Shown: positions 10,301-22,300 of the stretch, one piece after another
How the letters are laid out: the number at the start of each line of letters is the position of its first letter
Position numbering within the stretch: the stretch's first letter is position 1
Assembly: GCF_001949145.1 (NCBI RefSeq)
Contig: NW_019091502.1
Location: 19,419 to 83,418, forward strand
DNA: 64,000 nucleotides
Reading direction: 5' to 3'
Source of the DNA: Acanthaster planci
Lineage: Eukaryota; Echinodermata; Asteroidea; Valvatida; Acanthasteridae
Made by a program: the position numbers and the translations under genes
Notes under the pieces: model-generated
Databases searched by the model: none
What the model saw: only the letters and a program-made list of their open reading frames with translations
Told to the model about the DNA's origin: nothing

Positions 10301-13300
10301 GTTGTTGTCGTGTTTAATTGGCTGCCATAACCCCTGAACGAGTGATCTATCTTTGTCCTGCTACTCTTGATGAGAAAACGTTCAAGAGCTGGGTGCTTGT
10401 TTTATTCAATTCATGCATGCAATCAGCTTAAAAGAGCCACACGCATTGCACATCACTTAATAATTTATTTCGATGGTATCTTTGCAGTTTCTTTGATATC
10501 ATATCAAGGTTTGTACGTGTTAGTATATATGTTAGCCCAGATTTGTGCTGTGTGCTATAACATACAGGATGTAGAAAAACTTTTACGCCAGCGGAAATTG
10601 GGTTAACAGGCATCGAAGCTCCCAGATAAAATGTCCAGAAAGGACCAACGCAACTTGCTTTTATCGCACAGAAGGATAATTAACCCTAAGAGTCCTCAAT
10701 CAGGCTCCAACAGGTGAAGGATTGAGGACTGTTTGGGTTAAGCTATCTAGGTGTATCAAAAGAGCAAATCCATGCATTTATCACGTGTGAATAGTGTAAC
10801 ACTCAAACTGCGGAGTGATGTGCTATACTACGCCAATGAGGGTAATTCAACAAAGGTACTTCCATCAACAGACTTTGTTAGGTTGACGTTGGTAAGTTTT
10901 ACTACAATTCCCTTCATACTATATTCAGGCATGATAAATTCTTTCTGTTTACCCCGATTCCATGGCAACTGTATTCCTTTCTTCCTCCACAATACTAAAC
11001 AAATGACCTTCCGCGTGACCCGAAAACATATAGTCGATTTTCCTTTCTGCAAGTATGGCTTTCATATTTTGAATGAGTCAACTTTTCGTGACAAACGAGA
11101 CTTGACCTGAACTGAAATCGCATGTGCCTCGAGCAAGTGGCTTGGAAGTACAAACTCATCGAAAACACCCCATATATTAAAGGCTGATTTTGTTTACTGC
11201 GAAACCATGGTGATGGATGACATCTGATACGGGGCATGCATTAAAATCACAATAGATATTGTGAAGACCTACGGCGAAACCACTTTTGTTGAAAACCCAC
11301 GGCTTTGTTCGGCTTGTGTGAATACCGGTTTGATCTGGAACCACGTACCGTGTACTCAATTACATGGTTCCCTGCAACCCGGCCGACTTCAGCCAGCTCG
11401 TTTTTTTGTTCCTCACTCGCGAGTACCATCAGTTGTGCGCATATAACAGACATGGGAAACCCCCTTAATTCCCCGCACCTTCCTAGCGTAATTAACAATG
11501 AAAAAAATCTGTCTAGTCATTGCGTCTTTCCTCCATCTTCAAGGTCGTGCTTTTGCACGGATCTTTATAACGAAGCAGGCCCAGATCCAGGGGGTCTGTT
11601 CCTCCTCAATGTCATTTTCTTTTAATTTCATTTTATAGGGGTCTACGTATAAAGGTTGGAAGACCCCAAGTTAAGCAAAAACCAATCGGTGAAAACTACA
11701 CATTCAGTATGCCTACTTGTAACTCTCACGTACTCGAACAAATTAAACTTTTCCGAAACGCCCTCAGCAAAAAAGTTCTTGATCCACCCCTGCGCAGGTG
11801 ACTTGGGCTTGTGCCCTTCTGCCAATCAAAACTTGATGTCACAAAGAGCCAGGTCCAGATCAAGTGTTTAGGAAAGTCGTTAGTATGGCTGTACTCCACT
11901 TCATTCTATTTTATTTTTAATAGCGCCGGTAATTGCTTCAATTTATGGAGACCAAAAATGCTTTTTCTTGTGTATTGAATAGGCGCAGGCAAGCTCACAT
12001 AGAAAGTTCATGCTTTTGCACTTATTTACAATCACGTTTACTTCGGAGATTTCAGCCACAGTTTGTGGAAAAATTGCTTTGATAGGTCCTCATATTTTCG
12101 CCATTGGTGACGACCCTCCAAGGAACTAGAGCCATTGCCTAACTTGCCAGATAGATAACCCGGCTATGCATATAGTACTGGGTGAGAAGACCACGCGCCT
12201 AGCCTGTTTTTGTTTTCCCGATTTTTCCCAACATCGATTTTTCTTGTCGTGTAATTTGGGTTAAGTTTTAAAACAGTTGCATAAACATCTGTTTCGGTTT
12301 TTCACAATTTCAAGTTTGGAGTCTTGTTAGTCTTTCTTCTTTCATCAGCGTTCCGATTGGCTCTTCACTTTTTTAGGCTATTGCGTTTTATACCCACTTT
12401 GCACCAACATTGATTGGTCAAGACTTGTGACAAGTCGTTCCACCGATAACACCAGAATCCAAGTTATGGAGAGTCAAAAGTGGACAATCCCATTTTCTCA
12501 TTTTCAACTAGTAGATTTTCGGGATTTTGGACTTTGCGTATAACATCTTCAAAAAACGTAATTTTCCGCTAGCAGAAATTTGGATTTTACCTTAAAAACT
12601 CTCGTGGCGCGTCGAAAGTGGACAACTAAAAACTTCAAATTCCCACTGGAAAAATTACTGTCATGCTCCAAAAGTGGACAACCCCATTTTCTCATTTTCT
12701 GCCCGTAGATTTTCGGGACTTTTGAAGTTGCACCACCCCTTTTCATAAACCCAATTTTCTGCTAGCAGAAATTTGGATTTTACTTTGACGACGGCGGGGT
12801 GGTCCAAAAGTGGACAAGTTAAAAACTGAAACTACCGCAGTGCTCCCTACGCTCAGAATGGAACGGTCTTGGACGACGGGCAGCCTACATAATATTAACG
12901 GTAGAGGGTCAATGGTCTGACGGATGGCAGCTCTGAAAACAATTCCCATGAGAAACTTGCAACTACGAAAGGGGCCGTCCAAAGCCTGACACTCCTTTAT
13001 GGTAAGCTGCAAACTTATGAAGTTCCAAGCGCACCGTGAATTAGAATGACAATGGCGGCTTGCCGTCGGGAATTTCCATTTTAAATAAATGAGCGCATGG
13101 TGATATGATGTCCCCCAAACGATGCTATCTGTAATAAACCACTGTATCAATGTCCAGGTAGTATAATTAAATTTGCTGTGGAACGATAAAAGGTTGGAAT
13201 TGAAAAAGTCGTGTCAAGAGATTGAAGAAGCTAGGGGGTGTTTATTCAAGTGAACCAAGGTTTTCAAAAAGGGGAAAATACAGAAAGTAAAACGGGAAAC

Positions 13301-16300
13301 ATTGAAATGCAACTTGAACTTGCTGAATTAATTTTGACATTCCAAAACACGTATTCAGCCAATAACTCCAATCACAAAAGGATAAAAGTAGCCACGAACA
13401 AAATAAACCTTTCAGCCAGTACACCAGTCGGTCACTGATGTGACATCAAAGATTTAATTTAATATGTATCGTTCCAATCTTTGTTCAAGTCATCAAATAT
13501 AAGTGGGCAGTTAGAGTGGAGGCCTGCGTCATCATTTTTAATATGAAGACAAATGATTCAAAGAGACAATGTGAAGAGATATTAACGCAATGAAAACACA
13601 AACTTGCAAGTGACGTCTCAGAGCAGTCGTCATATGCATGTACTGTAAAATACTTGGTGGATTGTGTACTCAAATCTTATATCTGAAGATAAAAAATTGG
13701 TTGTTCACTTTTGCCACCAGAATCAGTTTTTTCAATCTTGGACATATTATTTTCAGAAATTTCCTTTGGAATAAACTCTAAACTCCAATAAAATTCAGAT
13801 CCTTGACGTATTAAGGCCCAATCTTTTCCACAAAATCGGCTATATAGAGGTTGCATGAAAAAGGCCACTCACAGTAAGGGAATGTCCAAGTGACACCTGA
13901 TGCCCGTCAACGCACGGCGGGTCAATACCATTAATGGGCTAGCCCAGTCTGCAAGTTTGCGGTACTACAGAGGACCGTCACTCTGGCAGCCGCTTCCCAA
14001 CTGTCGTCCACATTATAAAATTTTCTAGGGGCCGGTGATGCAAACCTCAAGTTCCTAAGACCGTTCCATTTCAACGTAGGGAGAAAATTTTCCTTTCAAG
14101 TTTCTACTTGTCCCCGGCCCCTTTGGACCACCCCGCCGAAGTGAAAGTAAAATCAAAATTTCTGCAAGCAAAAAATTGGGTTTTTGGAAAAGGAATGGTG
14201 CAACTTCAAAAAGCCCGAAAATCTACAAGCAGAAAATGGGAAAATGGGGTTGTCCACTTTTGGAGCATGACAGTAATTTTTCCAGTGGGAATTTGAAGTT
14301 TTTAGTTGTCCACTTTCGACGCGCCACGAGAGTTTTCAAAGTAAAATCCAAATTTCTGCTAGCGGAAAATTACGTTTTTTGAAAAGCTATACGCAAAGTC
14401 CAAAATCCCGAAAATCTACTACATGTAGCAGAAAATTAGAAAATGGGTTCTCCACTTTTGACGCTCCATAATTCAAGTGTTCTTTATTTTCTTAGTGACT
14501 TTGAGTCGAGACGGGAGCGATAAACTCGATTGTACTTGACCGTGCTTTTGTAATGACAATACATTATATTCTTTTATGAGGGTCAAACACAATGATCAGT
14601 CTTCACAGAAACAAAAACGCCAGAAATCCAGTCTAATGGTCGTGGTCAGCTAGCTAGCAGCATACGCACTCGTCCTGATCCTTCACAGCACCACTGATCT
14701 CTAGTAAAGTAAAGTACTTACGCGCGCGTACGCACAATCTGAAAGGTTATCCTAGTCCAACTCGCTTGACTTATGTTATGTAGGGCCCAAACTATCACGG
14801 TTGAGAGAGAGATGAAGCTAATTTTGCTCATATTTTGTCAACTGAACACGTAATGAAATTAATTCAATGTTTGTGATTAAAGATCACTGTCAGTTAAATC
14901 GGAAAGGACATTGAGGATGTGTTCTCATTCCTCCACGATCAGAACTAAATAACCAGACAATCTCCATGAACACGGCTCGAAGTTACCAGATTAGGTCGCA
15001 GTACCTGTGTCGCGCGATGGAGCGTCCATTTTATAGCTCCATGGTCGTATGGGGGTTCTTTTGGCTGGGAGTGTGCGTGTACTTTGGACATGTTCATTTA
15101 CGTGCTCAGTCGCAGACATAACGGAGAAGTTGCTAATTAATTTAAGGCCACAAAAACTCAGTTGTCAGCAAGTGGAATTCATCACAGCCTAACCTTTGCC
15201 TTGGTTGTAGAAGAATATTGACATCTTCCTAGTCGAGACTGTTAAGTACGCCAATTTGTGGTAGCCAGGTGAAGTTTGCATGTGATCATATTACATGTGT
15301 CTAGTCTGTGAATAAGTAACCAGCTGCAGCGGACACGAACTATATGTTTTCTCATGTTTATGATGCAAAGTGGTAGAGTCCATGCTACAATGTGTAAAGA
15401 TTTTCTGCGACAAAGAAATGTCATTGAAAACTTTAGTTTTAGCTCTACTGAGTCTGTGAGTGGAGCGTTAGTATTCCTAAAAAGAGGAATACTAAAGCTC
15501 CACTCAGAGCTAGTTCAGTTGGTTTCTCAGCTTTCATTGCCACTTTCACATAAAATTGGAATTGCTTAGCCTAGTGGTGTTACTGTTTTGCCGCAGTGCA
15601 AGTTGCATAATGGTGTCCCCCGTCATGACATGACTGAAATTCCGATGCTGAATTGCATATCTGCCAAGGAAAATAGGAATCCTGTTTTATGCAAAGCTGT
15701 TTATCAACTTTTGTCCAGATGTCCTTACAGATGTGGTGAAAAATAAACCACGTTAGGATCTGAGGGGCATTAAAATCTGTCAAAAATATCATCTTGTCGC
15801 TCGTAGATTTGGCACACAACCAACTAGTATTTAAAGTAAACTCATGTCAAGTTGTATAAAACACCTAAAAATTGCCATAATTAAGTTTCAAATCTAAAAT
15901 TTCTACAATTGAAATACTAGTAGTACACCATTTTTTGCCACTAAACATGAATTGTTCCTGTAGGTGGTTATGGAGGCAGAGGAGGTAGATCCGCCAGCCG
16001 CTATCTCACGTCTGAGGAATCAAAGACCTATAGCAATTTCACAGGAGTTGGTCCCCTGTCCCAGGGCAGTGGGGGTGGGGGATCAGGTGGAGGAGCCGGT
16101 GGGGGCATCATCAAGATACAAGTCAATGTAAGTGCCCAGCTGGATGGCGTGATATCAGCTGATGGGGAAGATGCAAGTGGCAGCAACGGAGGTGGTGGCA
16201 GCGGTGGGATCATCATCATTGACACTGTGTTGGTGGCAGGCAATGGCAGGATCTCGGCTGTTGGAGGTTTGCAGCATGATATTTTTCTCTGAACTGACAT

Positions 16301-19300
16301 CATCTTTTAAATTTTTATTCATACTACTAAATAACTTCATGTCATGTTCAAGCTGGTCTAAGAAATATATAACGGCAGTGGTAGGATGCATACTTTCAGC
16401 AGATTGCAAGTACATGTATCTTGGCAGTTGCAAAATATTAGAATTTTGTTTAAATGTTTCTTATGCATTATCCCAGTTGTAATCATTTTGTACTTTTTTC
16501 TTTTGCAGCTCCAAAGTGCAACTGTCTGATTGCAAATAGAACTTGAAATAGGCCTGGTGGCAGAAGTGGGACGTGTTCCTTGTTTAAGACAATGCAAAAA
16601 AGCTTCACCAGTCAAACAATGGTTATACTTGTATTTTACTGTACAGGTCGTGGCAGTGGCAGTTCAGGTGGTGGAGGTGGTGGGGGGCGAGTGGTCCTGA
16701 CCTATGACACCGGCGCTTTCACTGGAGAAATATTTGCCTATGGTGAACGAACAGGTAGAAATAAGACCCACCCTGAATGCTAGAGAACAGAGTTGAGATT
16801 TGTCCGGGTTTTCCCTGATTTCAGGATTTTCAAAGAGTCTCTTTCAAAATCATTAAGTTGTTCTTACGTATAAAAGTTTGTACAAGAAAAGGGTGTTTTT
16901 AACAAACACAAATGAGCACCATTAACCTGCTACTTCAAGTGATCATTTTTTGGATATTTATTTTTCTCTACTCTCACCCTTGAAGAATAAAGGCTGAGTG
17001 GCCGAATTTGAACATTTTGATTATTGATTTGGCAATAAGGATCCAGTTTTACAAAGGTACTCAAGTCACCAGCCTAATTGCTTTGCATGTTGAAATATGC
17101 AAGAGTTCGAAACCGAGAAAAATGATGCGTAATGAAAAAGTGATGAATGACCCTAAACTATTTGGTAGTTGGCAAGAAAAGTACCACTACCTCAGCTAGA
17201 TTATTTGGTGTAAATCCTTTGCCGTTGTGTCCAGGTGGTACAGCTGACCCTTCGGTTACAGTCAACTCCCTGAGTTCTTCTTCCCACTACTACAACTACT
17301 ATGCCTCCAATGGTCTGATCTCTAACTCGGGGTTCTGGAAGGCCTCTTCTAACAATGGCCAGCAGTACTTGGAGGTGTCCTTCAGTGGACCGATGTACAT
17401 CTCGGGGGTCGCTACAAGGGGCTGTAACTCTGGTTGCCCTCGAGATGGTAGCCCCCAGTTTGTCCGGCGCTATAAGCTACAAATCAGCGAAGATGGCTCA
17501 AGCAATTTCTATTACTACAAGGTAGGGTTCAACTAGGACCAATGAGGGAGTTCTCTTTATAATATCTGAAGGGTGAGAGCATTCAGTGCATTTTGAGAAA
17601 TACCTAAGCCAGTTTCTTTGATAAGTCTCCCCATATGCAAGTGTCCTGCTTAGCTGCAAAGCACAGACCTGTGCTAATTGCGGTAAGTATTTGCTTAATA
17701 AAAGGGAAAAGAAACCCCAAAAGGCTATTCACTTGCTGAAAGTCACATGATATTCATGATATTCACGTCAAATGATGTTCCACTCTCTTCTTCAGAGAAG
17801 TAGGCACACAAAACTCATTCTGCATGCTTTTTTTTTCCTGAATAGATATGTTTTATAATATTTGTACATGTAGGTGACCTGCAAGGATTTGTTGATATGC
17901 CACATTTGTTGCAGTGCACAAAACCATGTAAATATTCTGATTTCAGCTGGTACAAAGGGAATCATACAGTTGTCAGTTGTCTTACATTAGCCAAGAGCTT
18001 GCAACATCACTCACACGTGTTTATTTCTTAACTTTAATTTCTGCGAAAGAACCTTAAGAGTGGTGCTGATGTAGTTTTCGATGGAAACACCGATGGAAAT
18101 GGCATTGTCCGCAACAACTTTGACGTCCCGATCCTTGTGAGGAAAGTACGATTCTATCCGACGGACTATAATCGTGGAATCGCACTGGCTGTTGAACTGT
18201 ATGGCTATACACCAGGTAAAATGTCATGTGCATGTATGTACATTATTTTATTAATGGCTTTCTGTAGCAACTTTGTCAGATAGACCTGCTTACATAATGG
18301 ACCGTCAAATTGTGGCTAAAGGGTAACAGCAAAGGAATGTTTAAGAAAGAAACTTCCAAGCTGCTCCTTTATAATTGAACACTGTAACCTAATTATTTGA
18401 CTCATGTTCACCTTGGAAATTTAAATCATTAATAAAATAAGTAAAAAGGGCGGAAATTGTTTTGAATATTAAAAGGAACAGTCTCTGACAAATGTAAACG
18501 GTAAGTTATCTTTCATTGACAACAGAGCAGTCTAAGGCAATAAAAGTGACAGCCTATGTCTAGGTAGTATTGTGCAATCTGTGTATAGTTCGGTTTTGAA
18601 CAAGTCAGTCATACTTTGTAAGTCAGCCAATCACAGACTGTTTAAAGAAAACATTGACAAAGACACTTCTCTGTCATGGTCCATCTCCATTTACTCTTCA
18701 CCTGTATTGAGGATTGACTTTGACATTGGATTTCAATTGGCTTTGTGTTTGAATTGGTTATTAAACCTTCAAAGGCTGTTCTTGAGCAAATTAGCAGTGC
18801 TAAACCAGATTACCTCCAGAAAAGCCTCTGTTTGCCTTTGTCTTTGTAAAATATGTGACCTAAGAGGCCCAAAGGCTGTGAGAAGTTTGTTTGTTCATTT
18901 TTTGGGTCATTGCCTGTTTGTTTGCAGCTTCTGCCAGTGACCTTTGCTCAGGCAGTGGAGGGAATGGTGAGTCTGTCATAATTGCAAGGCATGTTTGTTG
19001 AAACTAATGAATAACTAAAGTTCAAAATAACTTTGGAGAAATTAAAAGAAAAGGCTCACTTCTTTAGCCACCAGAAACTTAGGGAAAATAAGTGAAGTGT
19101 TCGCATTATTCAGTTATTTCAGTAAATTATCAAGATTTGTGATAATTTGAATCATGTCTCATACACCTGCATACAAAAGTAGCCTTTTCTACTTGTATCA
19201 TGATTTGTAGTAGCTAATTTATGAGCTAGGCATCAGTAATGGTATTTTTCCTTGTTGCAGGTTATGATTTATTCATTAATATACTAGAATTCTTTCAAAT

Positions 19301-22300
19301 ATGTTCACTGTTGCTACTTTTTCCTTTGTCAGTTTTACAAACCTTCACTCGGCCCTAAATAAGCCATTTGCGACTTAAATTTGAATAAAATCTGGTGTAC
19401 TGAGTTATCTGACTACACATAAACATTACGATTTGAATTCTCCAGACTAAAGACACTGTTGCTATACCTCTCGTGATTCGGAGGAAGCTTTTGCATAACG
19501 ACCACCATCTCTAGAATGGACTGGTTCCTTTGTGCCCTTCTTATCCATTGAGAACAGTGTATTGTTGCAAGGCGTCTCTTATGTAACTAAGCAAAAGCTT
19601 GCCCCGAATCAAGAGGTATAGCAACAGTGGTTTCAGTAAGGGGAATTCAAGTTGTTATGTTCACATGAATTTAAAGAACTCAGTGTGCCAGATTTGGGTC
19701 AAAATTAATTTGCAAAAGGCTTATTGTCAACTTGTTAAAACAATGTGTGCCTTGATCTTGTCACAGTTGCAGAGGCTGGTGGACCGGGCACCATTTACAT
19801 CCAGCAGGGCGCCAGTGGAGCGACAGGGGGCCAACTCCAAGTGAATAACTTGGGCAAAATTCCCAATGTAAGTTCCCCCTGAACAGTTTTCTCACATCTT
19901 GGCCACTTCTTTCATAGCTTGGAATTCACTGTCATTGAGTGTTCAAACGCACCTGAGAACCCCTCTCAGAAACAACTGAATGATCAAAATTAACTCACAC
20001 AAGTGAAAAAAAAACAAACTTGAAATTTAGAAAGCAATATATAAATGAAGATTTTATACTCCAATGCAGGTATTCTTTGATTGTAAGATTCTCCTTAGAA
20101 TTGGGTACAAACCTTCCCTGGTTATTTTTTTGTTTTATTAATTTTGTTTTGCAGGCCAAAACAAATTCCGATTGCAGCCAGTTTTTCTTTGAAGATTCTG
20201 GTAAGTATATCAAGACATTGTGTGTTTACAAAACACTCATCCAGAGTCTATATAGTTATTGAATTCTGTCCTTTATGAATTTGAAGTGGAATCGATTTTC
20301 TTCATCTGGGATTGATAATGAGTTTTTTTTTCAAAATTGGAAAGAATAATGTTTGAGTTTTTATGCTTAAAAATGCCATCCTTGGCTTTTCGTTTGGTTG
20401 ATCTCAGCTTTCTGCATTTCTTGGTCATAAATTTCAGGGGCTGCAGCCTGGATTTCGTCTGGAGGGACCAGCCATGCACTTAACTCCATTACCCTCGGTA
20501 AAGGCGGCCATCTTGTCATTGCAGCCAACACCGACTTCACCCAGGCGACCGGTGATGACACAACGATGATGCACCTCGTGTCGACTGCCACCTGCGAGCT
20601 TGGTTCACAGTTGGCGCTCACAAGCCACATTGGTACGGATGCGACTCTGCATCTACCTGGGGTTGGAATTACGATGACAAAATCTGTGACGGTTCAAGGA
20701 ACTCTGAACACTGACCCTAACACCCAGTTAACATTTGGTGGGCATGTGGGTTCAAAACTCACTATGGTGCCGCACCTTTCCTCCATGCAAACGCTCAGCT
20801 TGAGGGAACTCACTATCAAGTCTAATGCCAAGCTAGACCTACAAGAGTCCTCCACTGTCGGCAATTGTGGGTACACCTTAGACGTTTCAGTTCCAGACAG
20901 AACCTTGACCATGCAGAGACCCAGTGAGCTGAAAGTTGCTTGCCCCGTCACCATTGATGTCGCGTCATTAGTTCTTGACAGTGCTGAATTCGACACTAAA
21001 TCCTCATCAAGTGGGTCGTTTACTGGTACCTCGTCAGTCCGGACACCAGCTCTGACAATCACCGGTGATGTGTTGACAGGAAGGATTGACCTTCTTGACT
21101 GCTCAGACTTGGATGTTCAATCAACAGGAAATATGACCATGACCTTAGACGACCCGAGAGAGCTGAAAGCGGACACCATGAATGTGGATGGAGCCCTGAC
21201 TTCTACCACTCCCATAGCTGTGTACACTAGTCGCCTGACTGTCTCTCAAGGTGGTTCCTTCACCTGGCCTGGAAGCAGTGGCTCTCTCTTAGAAAGCAAC
21301 ACCGCTTTCATCGATGGTTACTTCAGACCGGGAAGCTCAGTGAGTCTCGGTAATGGCCTGCCTAGTTTCACCATTGGAGTTAACGGCGACGTGTCCCTGA
21401 AACTGGATGGCCCCTTCAGGACAGACAGCTTTGAAGTCCTTGGAAAAATGGTAGTCACCCACCCGGTAGTCTTCCAAGGTGCAGTGAACCAGTTGGTGAA
21501 CCGGTTCACAGTCGTGAGTGGCGGCCAGTTGGTACTTAACTCGAACAATTCACAGCTTGGTCCATCTGAGCTACATGCTAATTATGTGACAATTAATGGA
21601 ACCGTAGAAGCTGGACTGCTAAACATCGGTATTGGTTGGGATGATTTACAAGTTGGTAGTGCTGGAAAATTCACCTTTGATCCAGACGAGGATTTTGCCA
21701 TCAACGTTGTCTACATCTCTGGAGTTGTAGAAAGTCTAAAGCATGTTGTCATTCATGGCCGAAGCCAAACAGTGGTGGCAGTTTTTCAGACGACAGCAGG
21801 TAGCTCGGTGACCTTTGACCTTGGCCGATTCTACAATGTGTCTGGGGAGTTAAACCACACTCAGCTCCGCGTTCAGGATTTCACTGTGGGCGGTTACTTA
21901 AAAGCAAACGAGTTGAGCATTCCCAACGAGTTCAACCAGCTGACGGTGGAACAAACTGGCGAACTGCAGATGACAGCAGTTGGTAGGTTGAAACAGAAAA
22001 ACTTTGAAATCTGTCATGGAAGTTGGGAAGGCAAAATAAGAAAAAACATGTAAAGCAAAATGAATTGGAAATGATTGCGCTGTCTTGCCTTTCAGATGAG
22101 TTTGAAGAGTTTGATGAGTTTTCTTCATATTCTGGGACATTTTGCTCAAGTTTGACTAAAGTACACTGCTCCCACTACTGTCTTGTTATTTTATGTATGG
22201 ATCTGGTTGTTTTGACAGCTATGATTTGGGTGACTTATGTTATTATTTACATAACATTTCCTCACTGTAAGCATTCTCAAGAGCATGGAGCACGTTCGTT

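Larger units (their letters stand above)
12455..14485. mobile_element. Fold-back element with ~430-bp inverted arms
   Basis: The left arm (about 12,455-12,885) and right arm (about 14,065-14,485) are reverse complements at high identity, near-perfect over about 12,545-12,690 against 14,235-14,385. The spacer is about 1.2 kb. Each arm holds two copies of a ~190-bp unit marked by GTGGACAA-CCCATTTTCTC, GTAGATTTTCGGGA and GCTAGCAGAAATTTGGATTT. The matching reading frames on the two arms (minus 12,549-12,746; plus 14,176-14,382) arise from this symmetry and are not genes. No transposase is seen. Confidence 0.8.

Noticed and set aside
10751-11110. 119-residue frame in intron 1
   Set aside because: Composition and lack of motifs match chance; a similar-length frame exists on the opposite strand.
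12743-13150. 135-residue minus-strand frame
   Set aside because: It runs from an arm of the fold-back element into its spacer; no domain is seen and it has no counterpart as a conserved gene.
14176-14382. Pair of nearly identical small proteins (with minus 12,549-12,746)
   Set aside because: The identity comes from the inverted DNA repeat; the peptides look like translated non-coding sequence.
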